Positions 27,063 through 35,461 are shown, counted from the first letter of the stretch. The stretch: DNA of 64,000 bases from M3007 sp041160955 (GCA_041160955.1 JBEAVK010000435.1:1-64000), one strand, 5' to 3'. Notes: generated by a model not told the origin, from the sequence alone. Numbers and translations: made by a program.

Positions 27063-27070
27063 CAAAGTTA
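27063..27070 (-). promoter_or_regulatory. -7 box TAACTTTG of sucB
   Basis: A perfect minus-strand TAnnTTTG, 27 bases before ATG 27035. It supports that start over an upstream in-frame codon at 27083. Confidence 0.6.
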
Positions 27071-27112
27071 CAGCCCCTGACATAGAGGCTGTATATTAAC
27101 AGTAAAAAAAAA

Positions 27113-28024
27113 TTAGAGTTTAAGCAAATTAAAAATAACAATGGCTGCATCGCCTTTTTTTGCTTCCGTACTAATTGATAAATTTCCTTCTTGATCGAAA
27201 GCAATACCTTCTGGTTGAGGCAAAACATCCTTATTAATCCTCACAGAGGCTTTAATCTGGCCAGTGGCATAGTCCACGATCGCCAACCGTTTTAGTGCAG
27301 TTGAAATTAAGTATATATCACCAGAAATCGGGTGGATTGCTATACCTGAGGTACTAAAATGCCTTGATTTATCGTCTTCAGTTATCGCTACGATGGCATC
27401 GATATCGTTAGGGTTAATGGAATATAGTGGCGGTAACACCAATTGCTTTGTTTTTAAGTCAAATCCCCAAATAAACCGTTTGGTATCGGATTCTGGATCT
27501 TCTTTACTGGCAATCAACAGCATATTTCGTTTTTTATCAAAACTAAGTCCTTCAATATCATGAGATCCACCTAGATCTAATTGGTATTCCTTAGATGAGG
27601 GCGTTTCACTATTTTGCCAGTTTGATATTTCATATAGTTCACCGTTGCTTTTAATGGCATATACTATATCACCTACCATTTCAATACCCTCAAAATCACC
27701 TTTATTTTTAAAGGTTACCCTTCGTGTTATTTTGCCACTATCTTTTAAGTCGAGCAAATAAAACTCCCCTTTTTCGTCAGAAATGGAACAAAATATATGC
27801 TTTTCAGGGGTTGCACTCAGCCCTGAAATTTCTTGAAGACTTAAATCTTTTAGTGGAATATGTAAGTTGGGGGCTTCTAAATTGTATGGAATCTTAAAGT
27901 TAGATTCGGGTTTAACAGATACCTGAGCCTTCGAAACCGGAGTACAACGATGGCATGCAATAGAAAAACCAATAGCGCCAAGCGCAAATAATAGGGCGAT
28001 AAATACAAATGAACGTTCTTGCAT
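27113..28024 (-). CDS. SdiA-regulated-like periplasmic lipoprotein (beta-propeller)
   Basis: A 303-residue protein with a lipoprotein signal peptide (hydrophobic segment ending GAIGFSIAC, lipobox Cys at about 24). A six-bladed-propeller-like domain follows with conserved phrases EISGLSATPEKHIFCSISDE, KGDFEGIEMVGDIVYAI and HDIEGLSFDKKRNMLLIASK. This is the pattern of the SdiA-regulated family; the function is unknown. The frame can be extended to a GTG at 28090. The TTTG box immediately before ATG 28024 (GTTCTTTG, 6 bases away) marks that ATG as the more likely, possibly leaderless, start. Confidence 0.83.
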   Translation of the reverse strand: MQERSFVFIALLFALGAIGFSIACHRCTPVSKAQVSVKPESNFKIPYNLEAPNLHIPLKDLSLQEISGLSATPEKHIFCSISDEKGEFYLLDLKDSGKITRRVTFKNKGDFEGIEMVGDIVYAIKSNGELYEISNWQNSETPSSKEYQLDLGGSHDIEGLSFDKKRNMLLIASKEDPESDTKRFIWGFDLKTKQLVLPPLYSINPNDIDAIVAITEDDKSRHFSTSGIAIHPISGDIYLISTALKRLAIVDYATGQIKASVRINKDVLPQPEGIAFDQEGNLSISTEAKKGDAAIVIFNLLKL

Positions 28025-28064
28025 AGGACGCAAAGAACGTTCATTTATGGAAAATATTAAAAAT

Positions 28065-28505
28065 TTATTCGGAAAAAACCTCAATTTCACGATTTTGCAC
28101 CACTAAATCAGTAAATTTACCTTTGAACCGTGTTGCACGGACAATATGATTGTCGATCCAATGGTAATTTCCACCGCGTGGTTTACCAAATAGAATACCA
28201 TGGTATTTGAAGCCATGGCGATTGAGCCACTCTTCTGTTACTGGTCGATGTGCTTCTGTTCGGCTCGTAAAAAAGAAAATAACGTGGCCTTCCTCATACC
28301 ATTTGTTGAGTATGGCCAACGCATCGGGGTAGGGTAGTACCGTGCCCATCCTTTCTGGTTCCTCATTGGGTACGTCATCGCAGACTGTACCATCAATATC
28401 AATCAAGAAATTTTTTATGTGTTCAGGTAGTACCGGACTGATCCTTTCACCTTTCTGATTGAACGCTTCGCTTAGTGCCTCTTCGGCGTGTTGTAAAGAA
28501 GTCAT
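28065..28505 (-). CDS. Small HAD-superfamily phosphatase
   Basis: A 146-residue protein with motif I FLIDIDGTVCDDVP (Asp-x-Asp-Gly-Thr), motif II in VIFFFTSRTEAH, and a C-terminal segment with conserved HWIDNHIVRATRF. Bacteroidota genomes carry close relatives that are often loosely named phosphoheptose-related. The motifs support only a HAD hydrolase. ATG 28505 follows a perfect minus-strand box TACCTTTG at 28521-28528. A longer frame reaching 28559 is therefore rejected. It lies 40 bases upstream of the SdiA-regulated-like lipoprotein gene. Confidence 0.8.
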   Translation of the reverse strand: MTSLQHAEEALSEAFNQKGERISPVLPEHIKNFLIDIDGTVCDDVPNEEPERMGTVLPYPDALAILNKWYEEGHVIFFFTSRTEAHRPVTEEWLNRHGFKYHGILFGKPRGGNYHWIDNHIVRATRFKGKFTDLVVQNREIEVFSE

Positions 28506-28520
28506 GGTGTAAAATTTACG

Positions 28521-28528
28521 CAAAGGTA
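28521..28528 (-). promoter_or_regulatory. -7 box TACCTTTG of the small HAD gene
   Basis: A perfect minus-strand TAnnTTTG, 15 bases before ATG 28505. Confidence 0.6.
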
Positions 28529-28728
28529 CAAACAAAATCAATATTCTGATATTTAGCAATGATATTTTAACAAAAGCACAATTTGGGCGGCCTTATTTTG
28601 CCTCTCTTTTCGGTAGTCATCGGTTTTTTAGTACCACTAAATGCCCTCTTCATGCCTAAAATCGTCTTCCCTAATCCCACCTTTATTAAAATCTTATTGC
28701 TTATTTGTTCAAACGCCATTTTTTGTTG

Positions 28729-28736
28729 TATTTTTG
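28729..28736 (+). promoter_or_regulatory. Promoter of the bTHX gene (TTTG / TATTTTTG)
   Basis: A perfect -7 box with TTTG at 28704-28707, 21 bases upstream. It lies 37 bases before ATG 28774. Confidence 0.7.
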
Positions 28737-28773
28737 CCGCTCATTTTTAACATTATTATTTAATTTACACATT

Positions 28774-28884
28774 ATGGGTAGAGGAGATTTTAGAACAAAA
28801 CGCGGCAAAATCACGCGCGGTTCTTTCGGTAAATCAAGGCCGAATCCTTCAAAAATGCGCGCTGCCAAGAGGAAGAAAGCGTAA
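28774..28884 (+). CDS. 30S ribosomal protein bTHX
   Basis: A 36-residue, very basic protein: MGRGDFRTKRGKITRGSFGK followed by SRPNPSKMRAAKRKKA. The opening pattern MGxGDxxTKRGKIxRGSFGK is the hallmark of bacterial THX, which binds 16S rRNA at the top of the small-subunit head in Thermus and is widespread in Bacteroidota. It is too short for many ORF callers. It has its own promoter (28729-28736) and is followed by a 12-bp stem-loop with a T-run. It appears intact. Confidence 0.93.
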   Translation: MGRGDFRTKRGKITRGSFGKSRPNPSKMRAAKRKKA

Positions 28885-28900
28885 TTGTAAGCGATAGTTG

Positions 28901-28966
28901 GGTGGGTTAGATGAATAAGACGATTACTTATGTATCCTGAAGTTATCTAATCTACCTAAACTTTTT
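28901..28966 (+). terminator. Probable terminator after bTHX
   Basis: GGTGGGTTAGAT (28901-28912) pairs with ATCTAATCTACC (28945-28956), 12 bp with two G-U pairs and a long loop. It is followed by TAAACTTTTT. Confidence 0.55.
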
Positions 28967-29004
28967 ATCTTGTGTGTTTTTGTTATTTGTGATTATTTTG
29001 TGCT

Positions 29005-29118
29005 GTGAAAAAAGTATTGTTTTCGGTACTCGTATTATTTTCAATGATGAGGTTAAGTGCCCAAGTTACAGGCACTTGGAAGATCTACACAGTATTAGTA
29101 TCGCGTATAATAAGGTAA
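29005..29118 (+). pseudogene. Decayed signal-peptide gene, probable DUF2147 relative
   Basis: A GTG-initiated 37-codon frame encodes a typical signal peptide (VKKVLFSVLVLFSMMRLSAQ) followed by VTGTWKIYTVLV and then a stop. The V/I-TGxW opening equals that of the mature DUF2147 protein encoded 200 bases downstream (DITGKWMVVDDYD). The rest of the domain is missing. The remaining sequence to 29220 is non-coding with several stops. It looks like the 5' remnant of a lost paralogue. The whole gene-free stretch 28885-29321 otherwise holds only the bTHX terminator and the downstream promoter. Confidence 0.45.
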
Positions 29119-29220
29119 TAAAATTTAAGTTCGGTTTTCAAACAGGGGAGTTAAACCTACTTTCAAGGGTGTAATTAGGCTGACAGTAGAAATATTGTAG
29201 ATGCAAGTAAAGGGTTAGTG

Positions 29221-29228
29221 TAGTTTTG
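29221..29228 (+). promoter_or_regulatory. -7 box TAGTTTTG of the DUF2147 gene
   Basis: A perfect TAnnTTTG about 94 bases before ATG 29322. It lies at the upstream end of a longer TTG-initiated frame, so that longer start is unlikely. Confidence 0.5.
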
Positions 29229-29321
29229 TGGTATTATTATCTAATTCTTTTTAATCCATATTTCCGCCCCTCATTGGTTAGATATACATCCTTATCATAC
29301 AGAACTGATTTTGTTATCGAA

Positions 29322-29798
29322 ATGAGAAAATTTATTTTATCGGCTTTCTGCCTATTATTTGCATTAATTACTTTTGCTCAAGATAGCCAAGTAACTACCG
29401 ATTTAGAAGTACCCACATCAAATAATACGATGCCTGATATTACGGGCAAATGGATGGTTGTTGACGATTACGACAAAGAACCTCGTAGTCATGTGCAATT
29501 ATTTGAACGCGATGGCCGCATCTTTGGGAAAGTGGTCAAATTACTTCGTATGGCAGAAGACAAACGATGCGACGTCTGCCCGGGAGACTTAAAGGATCAG
29601 CCATTATTAAATATGGTGGTGGTAGAAAAAATGATTCTGAAAGGCGGTTATTTTCAAGGTGGTCAAATTTTAGATGCTACACGCGGCAGATGGTACCACT
29701 GCGAAATGTGGTTAAAAGACGGAGACCCGAATACACTTGTTGTGCGTGGTTATGTAGGCTTTTATTACCGCACGCAATATTGGACTCGGGTTAATTAA
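29322..29798 (+). CDS. Secreted DUF2147 family protein
   Basis: A 158-residue exported protein with signal peptide MRKFILSAFCLLFALITFAQ. The mature part carries the DUF2147 pattern: DITGKWMVVDDYDKEPRSHV, FERDGRIFGKVVKL, and CDVCPGDLKDQPLLNMVVV with two cysteines likely forming a disulfide. The C-terminal beta-strand is LVVRGYVGFYYRTQYWTRV. The family is calycin-like, periplasmic or secreted, and its role is unknown. An upstream in-frame extension to 29226 lacks a signal-peptide start and overlaps the promoter box. A terminator follows at 29819-29861. Confidence 0.88.
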   Translation: MRKFILSAFCLLFALITFAQDSQVTTDLEVPTSNNTMPDITGKWMVVDDYDKEPRSHVQLFERDGRIFGKVVKLLRMAEDKRCDVCPGDLKDQPLLNMVVVEKMILKGGYFQGGQILDATRGRWYHCEMWLKDGDPNTLVVRGYVGFYYRTQYWTRVN

Positions 29799-29818
29799 AT
29801 TTCATTTTTTATATAGAT

Positions 29819-29861
29819 AAAAGGGGCAAGTGTCTATTTTGAGTAGATATTTGCCCCTTTT
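29819..29861. terminator. Bidirectional intrinsic terminator
   Basis: AAAAGGGGCAA (29819-29829) pairs with TTGCCCCTTTT (29851-29861), an 11-bp perfect stem followed by a T-rich tract. It lies between the convergent DUF2147 and barrel genes. Confidence 0.85.
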
Positions 29862-29921
29862 ATTTATTTATATTAGTTCATACTTAATACGGTATAGCAA
29901 CTAATCCTTTATTCCATCTCT

Positions 29922-30566
29922 CTATTTACGCAAACCACTAAAATATACTTGCAGCCCTAATGAAAGTGCAATTTGATTGGTTTTAGTGGTTGTTGTGGTC
30001 TTAACACCTGCAATATCGATATCAAATTTGCTTTGGGCATAATTGTACTTTACCAATGCCTCTAAGCCAATGGCATCGTTGGAAAAAATGGTGAATCCGG
30101 GACCTGCACCTACTGCAAAAATATTAGTGTTAATACTTTGATTCTCTCCACCAACAGTTAAATTGTCAGCAGAATTGCCAAAACCAAAATTAGCCTGAAG
30201 AAAAATGGCTTTGTCGTCGAAGGGAAAATAAAGCCGTCCAAAAGGACCAAAGAGCAAATCTGCATCCTTTGTTTTGGGTTGCCCCACACGGGTTTCTGAG
30301 CTGGATGTATAATCCATTCCGATACCAAGCGCAAAATTGTCAAACAGAAAATAACCAATAGAAGGTGCTATATTCCATTGTGTATTTTTAGGGCTTTCTT
30401 CATTTGTTCCTGGTACTTGTTTTGAATAAGAAATAGTAGAGGTATTCGTTGCAAAACCAGCGGCTGAACCTAATAAAAATCGCCCCCGATCAGTAAACTG
30501 CCCGTGTACCGCAGATACTAAAAATATGGCAATAATAGTCAATGTAAATACTTTTGAGAATTTCAT
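29922..30566 (-). CDS. Outer-membrane beta-barrel protein
   Basis: A 214-residue protein with a signal peptide (cleavage near HGQ at 23). The rest is amphipathic beta-strands of alternating polar and hydrophobic residues, ending in the strand NQIALSLGLQVYFSG. Glycine- and aromatic-rich turns (PSIGYFLFDNFALGIGMDY) are typical of the 8-stranded OMP_b-brl/porin-like family in Bacteroidota. The function is unknown. It is a single gene, converging on the DUF2147 gene. Confidence 0.82.
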   Translation of the reverse strand: MKFSKVFTLTIIAIFLVSAVHGQFTDRGRFLLGSAAGFATNTSTISYSKQVPGTNEESPKNTQWNIAPSIGYFLFDNFALGIGMDYTSSSETRVGQPKTKDADLLFGPFGRLYFPFDDKAIFLQANFGFGNSADNLTVGGENQSINTNIFAVGAGPGFTIFSNDAIGLEALVKYNYAQSKFDIDIAGVKTTTTTKTNQIALSLGLQVYFSGLRK

Positions 30567-30729
30567 AATGAATTTATTTTAGTGATTAATATTCACAAAT
30601 GTCCACGTCTTGAAATGTAGATGTGGTGATCTAAGTCAGTATATGAATTGATTTTTGAGAATTAATCAATAAAATACTACTTTAGCCTTTGATATTTGTT
30701 AATATTGAATGAAAAATTCGGTTTTGAAC

Positions 30730-30737
30730 TATCTTTG
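30730..30737 (+). promoter_or_regulatory. -7 box TATCTTTG of pckA
   Basis: A perfect TAnnTTTG with TTG at 30705-30707 upstream. It is followed by a leader of about 150 bases before ATG 30890. Confidence 0.65.
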
Positions 30738-30785
30738 CGCCATAATCTCCTACTATTTTTTGGTATTTGAATTGAAGATGGTATG

Positions 30786-30832
30786 CTTTGAAAAAATGGA
30801 TCTGTAGAAATTGTATTTCAAAGACTTTTTTT
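30786..30832 (+). promoter_or_regulatory. Attenuator-like hairpin in the pckA leader
   Basis: CTTTGAAA (30786-30793) pairs with TTTCAAAG (30816-30823), followed after two bases by seven T residues (30826-30832). It is an intrinsic-terminator-like structure between the promoter and the start codon. The stem is only 8 bp and AT-rich, so termination would be weak. The remaining leader is rich in ACC/CCA. Confidence 0.3.
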
Positions 30833-30889
30833 CGCTGTAATCACTTCTTGATTTGCCAACCTAACCACACCACACCACCACCACATTTT

Positions 30890-32506
30890 ATGTCAACAAC
30901 AAAATTAGTACAAACTAGTCCCGATGCACTTGCCGATTTGGGCATCAAAGGGCACAAAACAGCGTATTGGAATTTGTCGCCAGAAGCATTGATTGAGCAC
31001 AGTATCCAAAAAGGTATGGGTCAATTGACCGATACTGGTGCCTTGGTCATTCACACAGGTGATTTTACAGGCAGATCACCGGAAGACCGCTTTATTGTTA
31101 AAGATAGTATTTCGGAGAAAAAAGTACATTGGGGAAAGGTCAATATCCCTTTCGAGGCCAAGAAATTTGACCAACTATGGCGCAAGGCTTGTACCTATTT
31201 GCGCAAAAAAGAATTGTATGTGCGCGATGTGAAAGCATGTGCATCGCAAGAAGAATTGTTCCACATGCGGATTCGTATCATCACAGAATTTCCTTGGAGT
31301 AGCCAATTCGTATCCAATATGTTTATCCAACCTTCTACCGAGGAGTTGGATGGTTTCGATCCACATTGGACGGTCTTATGTGTGCCAGGTTTGAAAGCAA
31401 ATCCCGCTGAAGATGGTACAAGACAAGGTAATTTTGCGATTGTCAATTTTAAAAAGAAAAGATTGTTGATTGGTGGAACAGGCTACACGGGCGAAATTAA
31501 AAAAGGTATTTTCTCTGTCATCAATTTTGTTTTACCCGTACGTGCTAAAGCAGCCTTACCCATGCACTGCTCCGCAAATGTTGGCGCAAAAGGAGATATT
31601 TCCTTGTTTTTTGGCTTATCGGGTACTGGTAAGACCACTTTATCTGCCGATCCTAATCGCAGGTTAATCGGTGATGACGAACACGCATGGACGGATTCAG
31701 AAGTGTTTAACTTCGAAGGTGGCTGCTATGCAAAGACGATCGACCTTACTTTGGAAAAAGAGCCAGATATTTATAAGGCGATTCGGCATAGGGCATTGCT
31801 GGAAAATGTTGTTTTTGAAGAAGGTACGCGTAAAGTGGACTTTTCTGACCGGAGCATTACTGAAAATACAAGGGTGTCGTACCCCATTAGTCATATCGAA
31901 AATATTGTTTCGCCGAGCAATGCGCAAGGTGCTCCAAAGCATATCTTTTTCCTCACCTGCGATGCTTATGGCGTATTACCACCTATTTCAAGGCTAAATA
32001 CCGAACAAGCCATGTACCACTTTATGAGTGGCTATACTGCTAAAGTGGCTGGTACTGAAATGGGTATAAAAGAGCCTAAAACAACGTTTTCTGCCTGTTT
32101 TGGAGCACCATTTTTACCTTTGCATCCCTCTGCCTATGCTGAGTTATTGGGCAAGAAACTGCGCAAAAGCAAAGCAACGGTTTGGCTGATTAATACTGGA
32201 TGGAGTGGTGGTGCTTATGGTGTAGGTGCTAGAATGAAACTGTCCTACACGCGTGCCATGATTACTGCAGCACTCAATGGTGAATTGGATAACGTTGATT
32301 TTATTACACATCCCATTTTTGGAGTGCAAATGCCTACTTCATGTCCAAATGTACCTGAAAATCTGCTCAATCCGCGCAGTACTTGGGCGGATAAAGGTGC
32401 GTATGATGCCCAAGCAAAAGGTTTGGCAAAAGAGTTTATTGATAATTTTAAAAAATTTGAAGTAGGTACCGCTGCCGAAATCATTGGAGCAGCACCAAGC
32501 ATTTAA
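30890..32506 (+). CDS. pckA: ATP-dependent phosphoenolpyruvate carboxykinase
   Basis: Converts oxaloacetate and ATP to phosphoenolpyruvate, the first committed step of gluconeogenesis. It is 538 residues from ATG 30890, the usual length for the ATP type. Motifs include GDFTGRSPEDRFIVKD, the kinase-1a loop GLSGTGKTTLSADPNRRLIG, and HAWTDSEVFNFEGGCYAK with the metal-binding acidic residues. A longer frame reaches a TTG at 30788, but only ATG 30890 (MSTTKL) gives a family-like N-terminus. The phosphopantetheinyl transferase gene starts on the last base of its stop codon (TAATG). Confidence 0.96.
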   Translation: MSTTKLVQTSPDALADLGIKGHKTAYWNLSPEALIEHSIQKGMGQLTDTGALVIHTGDFTGRSPEDRFIVKDSISEKKVHWGKVNIPFEAKKFDQLWRKACTYLRKKELYVRDVKACASQEELFHMRIRIITEFPWSSQFVSNMFIQPSTEELDGFDPHWTVLCVPGLKANPAEDGTRQGNFAIVNFKKKRLLIGGTGYTGEIKKGIFSVINFVLPVRAKAALPMHCSANVGAKGDISLFFGLSGTGKTTLSADPNRRLIGDDEHAWTDSEVFNFEGGCYAKTIDLTLEKEPDIYKAIRHRALLENVVFEEGTRKVDFSDRSITENTRVSYPISHIENIVSPSNAQGAPKHIFFLTCDAYGVLPPISRLNTEQAMYHFMSGYTAKVAGTEMGIKEPKTTFSACFGAPFLPLHPSAYAELLGKKLRKSKATVWLINTGWSGGAYGVGARMKLSYTRAMITAALNGELDNVDFITHPIFGVQMPTSCPNVPENLLNPRSTWADKGAYDAQAKGLAKEFIDNFKKFEVGTAAEIIGAAPSI

Positions 32507-33183
32507 TGTTATTATTTTCGCGCTATATTGATGAAAAGTTGCGGTTCGCAGCTTGGCATATCAGTGAGGAGGAGGCGTTCTTTCGGGACGACCTCCCCCT
32601 TTCTGCTGATGAAGTATTAGAATTAGAGCAGCACCGTAACCCATTAAGGACTAAAGAATGGCTAGCGAGCCGTTGGTTATTGCACCAATTGACAGGACAC
32701 CAAGCGCGCATGCCTTTGATGAAAAATATCTATTCTAAGCCTTTTTTTGTCGGTACAACAGCACAGTTTTGCTCTTTGTCTCATTCACAAGGTACGGTAG
32801 CCGCTTTGCTTTCTGATAAGGATTGTGGTTGCGATATTCAGGTTATTGTGGAGAAAATGCCGCGTATTGCTCCCAAATTTATGCGTTCAGACGAATTTGA
32901 ATGGGTAGAAAAAAGAGCATACTCTGAACAATTCATCCTGATGCACTTAATCTGGACAGCCAAAGAGGCCATGTACAAGGCTTATGGGCAAAAGGAAGTT
33001 GATTTTAAAGCCCAACTTTTTATTGAACCTTTTGCGTGGCAAACTGAAAATGTAGTGGTAACCAAGGGGAAATTAGATAAAAAAGGATTGGTTATCCACT
33101 ATCAGTTGTACATGGGCATATACGAGAGTGTAGAAGAGGGCATTAGTTCGTTTTTATGGACAATTGCAGTAGAAATAGAATGA
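32506..33183 (+). CDS. 4'-phosphopantetheinyl transferase (Sfp/AcpT type)
   Basis: A 225-residue enzyme that transfers phosphopantetheine from CoA to carrier proteins. The Sfp-type signature is seen as DCGCDIQVI (first metal-binding Asp) and LIWTAKEAMYKAYGQKEVDF, with the W-x-x-KEA-x-x-K motif. The N-terminal half contains SRWLLHQLTGHQARM and FCSLSHSQGTVAALLSDK. Its start overlaps the pckA stop by one base, so it is translationally coupled. It may modify acyl carrier proteins of fatty-acid or secondary lipid synthesis; the partner is not in the window. Confidence 0.87.
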   Translation: MLLFSRYIDEKLRFAAWHISEEEAFFRDDLPLSADEVLELEQHRNPLRTKEWLASRWLLHQLTGHQARMPLMKNIYSKPFFVGTTAQFCSLSHSQGTVAALLSDKDCGCDIQVIVEKMPRIAPKFMRSDEFEWVEKRAYSEQFILMHLIWTAKEAMYKAYGQKEVDFKAQLFIEPFAWQTENVVVTKGKLDKKGLVIHYQLYMGIYESVEEGISSFLWTIAVEIE

Positions 33184-33190
33184 CCTATGA

Positions 33191-33574
33191 TTATTTAAAC
33201 GTAAAAGTAATATTAGCCCAAAAATTCCAAATCATCACTACCCCCGTGGCAATAAGTTTAGCCACGTAAAAATTAGTCTTGAATCGTTCGGTCAATAGAT
33301 AGATAATACCATTATTCATGGCTAAACCTACCGTAGCAATAACTGCAAATTTGCCAAATTGAAGGGCAACATGCGGATCATGGTTTTGAAATGTCCATAT
33401 ACGGTTGAGTATAAAATTGCTGAATACAGCAGCAATAAATCCCGTACTATTGGCCGCATAAGGATTGATGCGTAGCTTTTCTTTTAGCAACCAAGTGATG
33501 CCAAAATCAACAAAAACGCCAGAAAACCCTACTACTCCAAATTTAAGAAACTTCCAAATCAATTCGTTGCTCAT
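33191..33574 (-). CDS. GtrA-family membrane protein
   Basis: A 127-residue protein with four hydrophobic segments and the GtrA pattern: KFGVVGFSGVFVDFGITWLL near the N-terminus, NFILNRIWTFQ in the middle and MIWNFWANITFTFK at the end. GtrA proteins are thought to move lipid-linked sugars or support polyprenyl-glycosyl donors. The start is ATG 33574; a longer frame begins at a TTG at 33589. It overlaps the end of the GT87-like gene by 32 bases, so the two are coupled, consistent with a joint role in glycosylation. Confidence 0.85.
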   Translation of the reverse strand: MSNELIWKFLKFGVVGFSGVFVDFGITWLLKEKLRINPYAANSTGFIAAVFSNFILNRIWTFQNHDPHVALQFGKFAVIATVGLAMNNGIIYLLTERFKTNFYVAKLIATGVVMIWNFWANITFTFK

Positions 33575-34691
33575 TCCTGAAAATATCAATCATAATGACC
33601 GTCCATATTGCGATAAACGGTACTGCTTTTAATGTATATGGTTGTACCAATAGGTTAAATAATGACCTTGGGAACAAATCCGTTGGTGTGATCGACGATA
33701 GTAAAAATGCTATCCATAGTAGTATGTGATCGCTAAGTTTAGGACTTTTGATAGAAAAAAACCAAATTGCTACGCCAGTGACGGCAATAATAAAGGTCGG
33801 TGATTCTGCCTTATGATTAAAAATAACTACCCAAATCAGTAAACTCGCCAAAATAGGTAAGACGGATTGTCTTCGATAGGCTTGAAGCACAACGGCCAAT
33901 AACTGAATCGATAAACCAATGGCTGTAATCCAAACCTTGGGCGGTTGTAATCCAAACCAAGTATTTAACCAACCCGAAACCGAAAGCCCTATGGAGGCAG
34001 AATGGTCATTGCGGAGTAATTCCCACCACCAAATGTACAGTTGTTTCAAATGCGGCCAGCCTGTAAAAACCACAGGCAATAAAGCATACAGCAGCCCCCA
34101 AACTAATATCGAGATACCAAATGACTTCCATTGCTTAGGGTAAAAGACCGCCAAAAGCGCGGCAAAAATACCAAATATTTTAATAAAGACACTACTCATT
34201 ATCCATCCCGCCGATGTAAAACTTTTTTTATGCTCCAATCCTATATAACCAAGCAGACAAAATGCGGCCATAAGTGCATTGCTTTGCGCATTTTGAACAG
34301 CAATAAGAAGTTCTGGCAATACAAACCATGCAATAGTTATTCGTTTTTGGAGTGAAAAACCTGGTAGTATTAATATAGCGGACAATAAAGCGAGAACATT
34401 GATTAAATTCCAAAGGATTAGGCCAATCCAATCGGGTATAGCATAAAAAGGTGCCATGCTAACACAAAAAGCAGGACTATATTTGTACAAATCCCAAGTT
34501 TCTGGGTGGCCGGTATATGGGTTTTGTCCAAGGATAAAATAATGCCATGCATATTTAAAAATACGATAGTTTTCGTATTTGCTATATCCGTCTTGGTTAA
34601 AACCTAATAGATATTTGTGGGCAGTGGCTACTACCGTTACCAGTGAAAAAACAATGTACAGGGTGGTCTTGGAGAAAAGTATTTTTTTCAA
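33543..34691 (-). CDS. GT87/DUF2029-like polyprenyl-phosphate-dependent glycosyltransferase, membrane
   Basis: A 382-residue polytopic membrane protein with about ten hydrophobic segments. Typical DUF2029 (GT87) features are YKYSPAFCVSMAPF in the first periplasmic loop and the later FNHKAESPTFIIAV region. Family members in actinobacteria are polyprenyl-phosphomannose-dependent mannosyltransferases. The sugar here is unknown. No ATG lies near the N-terminus. The frame begins with TTG (34691), two bases after the TGA of the upstream lipoprotein gene, so a TTG start by coupling is proposed. GtrA follows with overlap. Confidence 0.8.
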   Translation of the reverse strand: MKKILFSKTTLYIVFSLVTVVATAHKYLLGFNQDGYSKYENYRIFKYAWHYFILGQNPYTGHPETWDLYKYSPAFCVSMAPFYAIPDWIGLILWNLINVLALLSAILILPGFSLQKRITIAWFVLPELLIAVQNAQSNALMAAFCLLGYIGLEHKKSFTSAGWIMSSVFIKIFGIFAALLAVFYPKQWKSFGISILVWGLLYALLPVVFTGWPHLKQLYIWWWELLRNDHSASIGLSVSGWLNTWFGLQPPKVWITAIGLSIQLLAVVLQAYRRQSVLPILASLLIWVVIFNHKAESPTFIIAVTGVAIWFFSIKSPKLSDHILLWIAFLLSSITPTDLFPRSLFNLLVQPYTLKAVPFIAIWTVIMIDIFRNEQRIDLEVS

Positions 34692-34693
34692 AA

Positions 34694-35425
34694 TCAGTCT
34701 CTTTCTTTTGCTTCGCGATTGAGTTGCGCTTCCAGCACATGTTCATGGCTTTTGAGCAAGGTTAAAATATCGTCCTGTTGAAACTTGGAGGCATCGAAGG
34801 CTACGACCCAGATATTATCGGCACCAATACGACGAACGAGTTTTAAGTTGGTTTTAGAAACCCTGTTGATATCGCGTACCCAGTTTCCAGCATTGATCTC
34901 AGGTTTTAGTTTTACCAATAATTCCGTCTTTGGAGATGTATCTGGAATATCATCAGGATTGAAACTATCCAATTTGTAGCCATGCGCTTTGGCTAAACCA
35001 GCAAGAAAGTCCTGCATATCGCGAATAGGCTTAGGTCGTTCAACAGAACCTCTTATGGTTTTTTCGGCCTTGCCATTGTAGATCGTAATATTAGCACCGG
35101 GGCCATCGGCAATAGTGACTGGAAACGACTCTGGATATTGCCATAAATTAGCGGCTTCCATTTTTTTATGGAGCATTGTTTGTTCGGTAGGTGTAAGTTG
35201 AAAAGTACTTACGCCTATTTTCGCTACAAAACGAATGCCCTCATACTGGACTGAGCCATTAGCTAAAAAATCAAGTTTATAGGCTGGGCAATACCCCCTA
35301 CAGGGTGTTGTTTCAAGAATTATAAGTGATTGGTTTTCTGTTGGTTGCATAGTGTTCTCACTCTTTTTATTGCTTTTGCAAGCGATAAGGCATAAGCCTA
35401 GAAAAAATAAAGTTACTAATTTCAT
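34694..35425 (-). CDS. DUF6438-type lipoprotein
   Basis: A 243-residue lipoprotein with signal MKLVTLFFLGLCLIAC and lipobox Cys16. The DUF6438-like domain follows at about 38-145, recognised by LETTPCRGYCPAYKLDFLAN with its two cysteines, then YEGIRFVAKIG and EKTIRGSVERPKPI. The C-terminal part (VKLKPEINAGNWVRDINRV onward) is a second, unrecognised domain. The frame is open much further upstream (to 35662) but that part overlaps purE and its promoter. ATG 35425 gives the signal peptide. It heads an operon with the GT87-like and GtrA genes. Function is unknown. Confidence 0.84.
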   Translation of the reverse strand: MKLVTLFFLGLCLIACKSNKKSENTMQPTENQSLIILETTPCRGYCPAYKLDFLANGSVQYEGIRFVAKIGVSTFQLTPTEQTMLHKKMEAANLWQYPESFPVTIADGPGANITIYNGKAEKTIRGSVERPKPIRDMQDFLAGLAKAHGYKLDSFNPDDIPDTSPKTELLVKLKPEINAGNWVRDINRVSKTNLKLVRRIGADNIWVVAFDASKFQQDDILTLLKSHEHVLEAQLNREAKERD

Positions 35426-35461
35426 AGGGCGAAGGTAATAGATTTGCTGCATCTTTGCACT

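Noticed and set aside
30788..30889. 34-residue N-terminal extension of pckA from a TTG codon
   Set aside because: The peptide is Cys/Thr/Pro-rich, unlike pckA N-termini, and lies in the leader hairpin. ATG 30890 fits the family.
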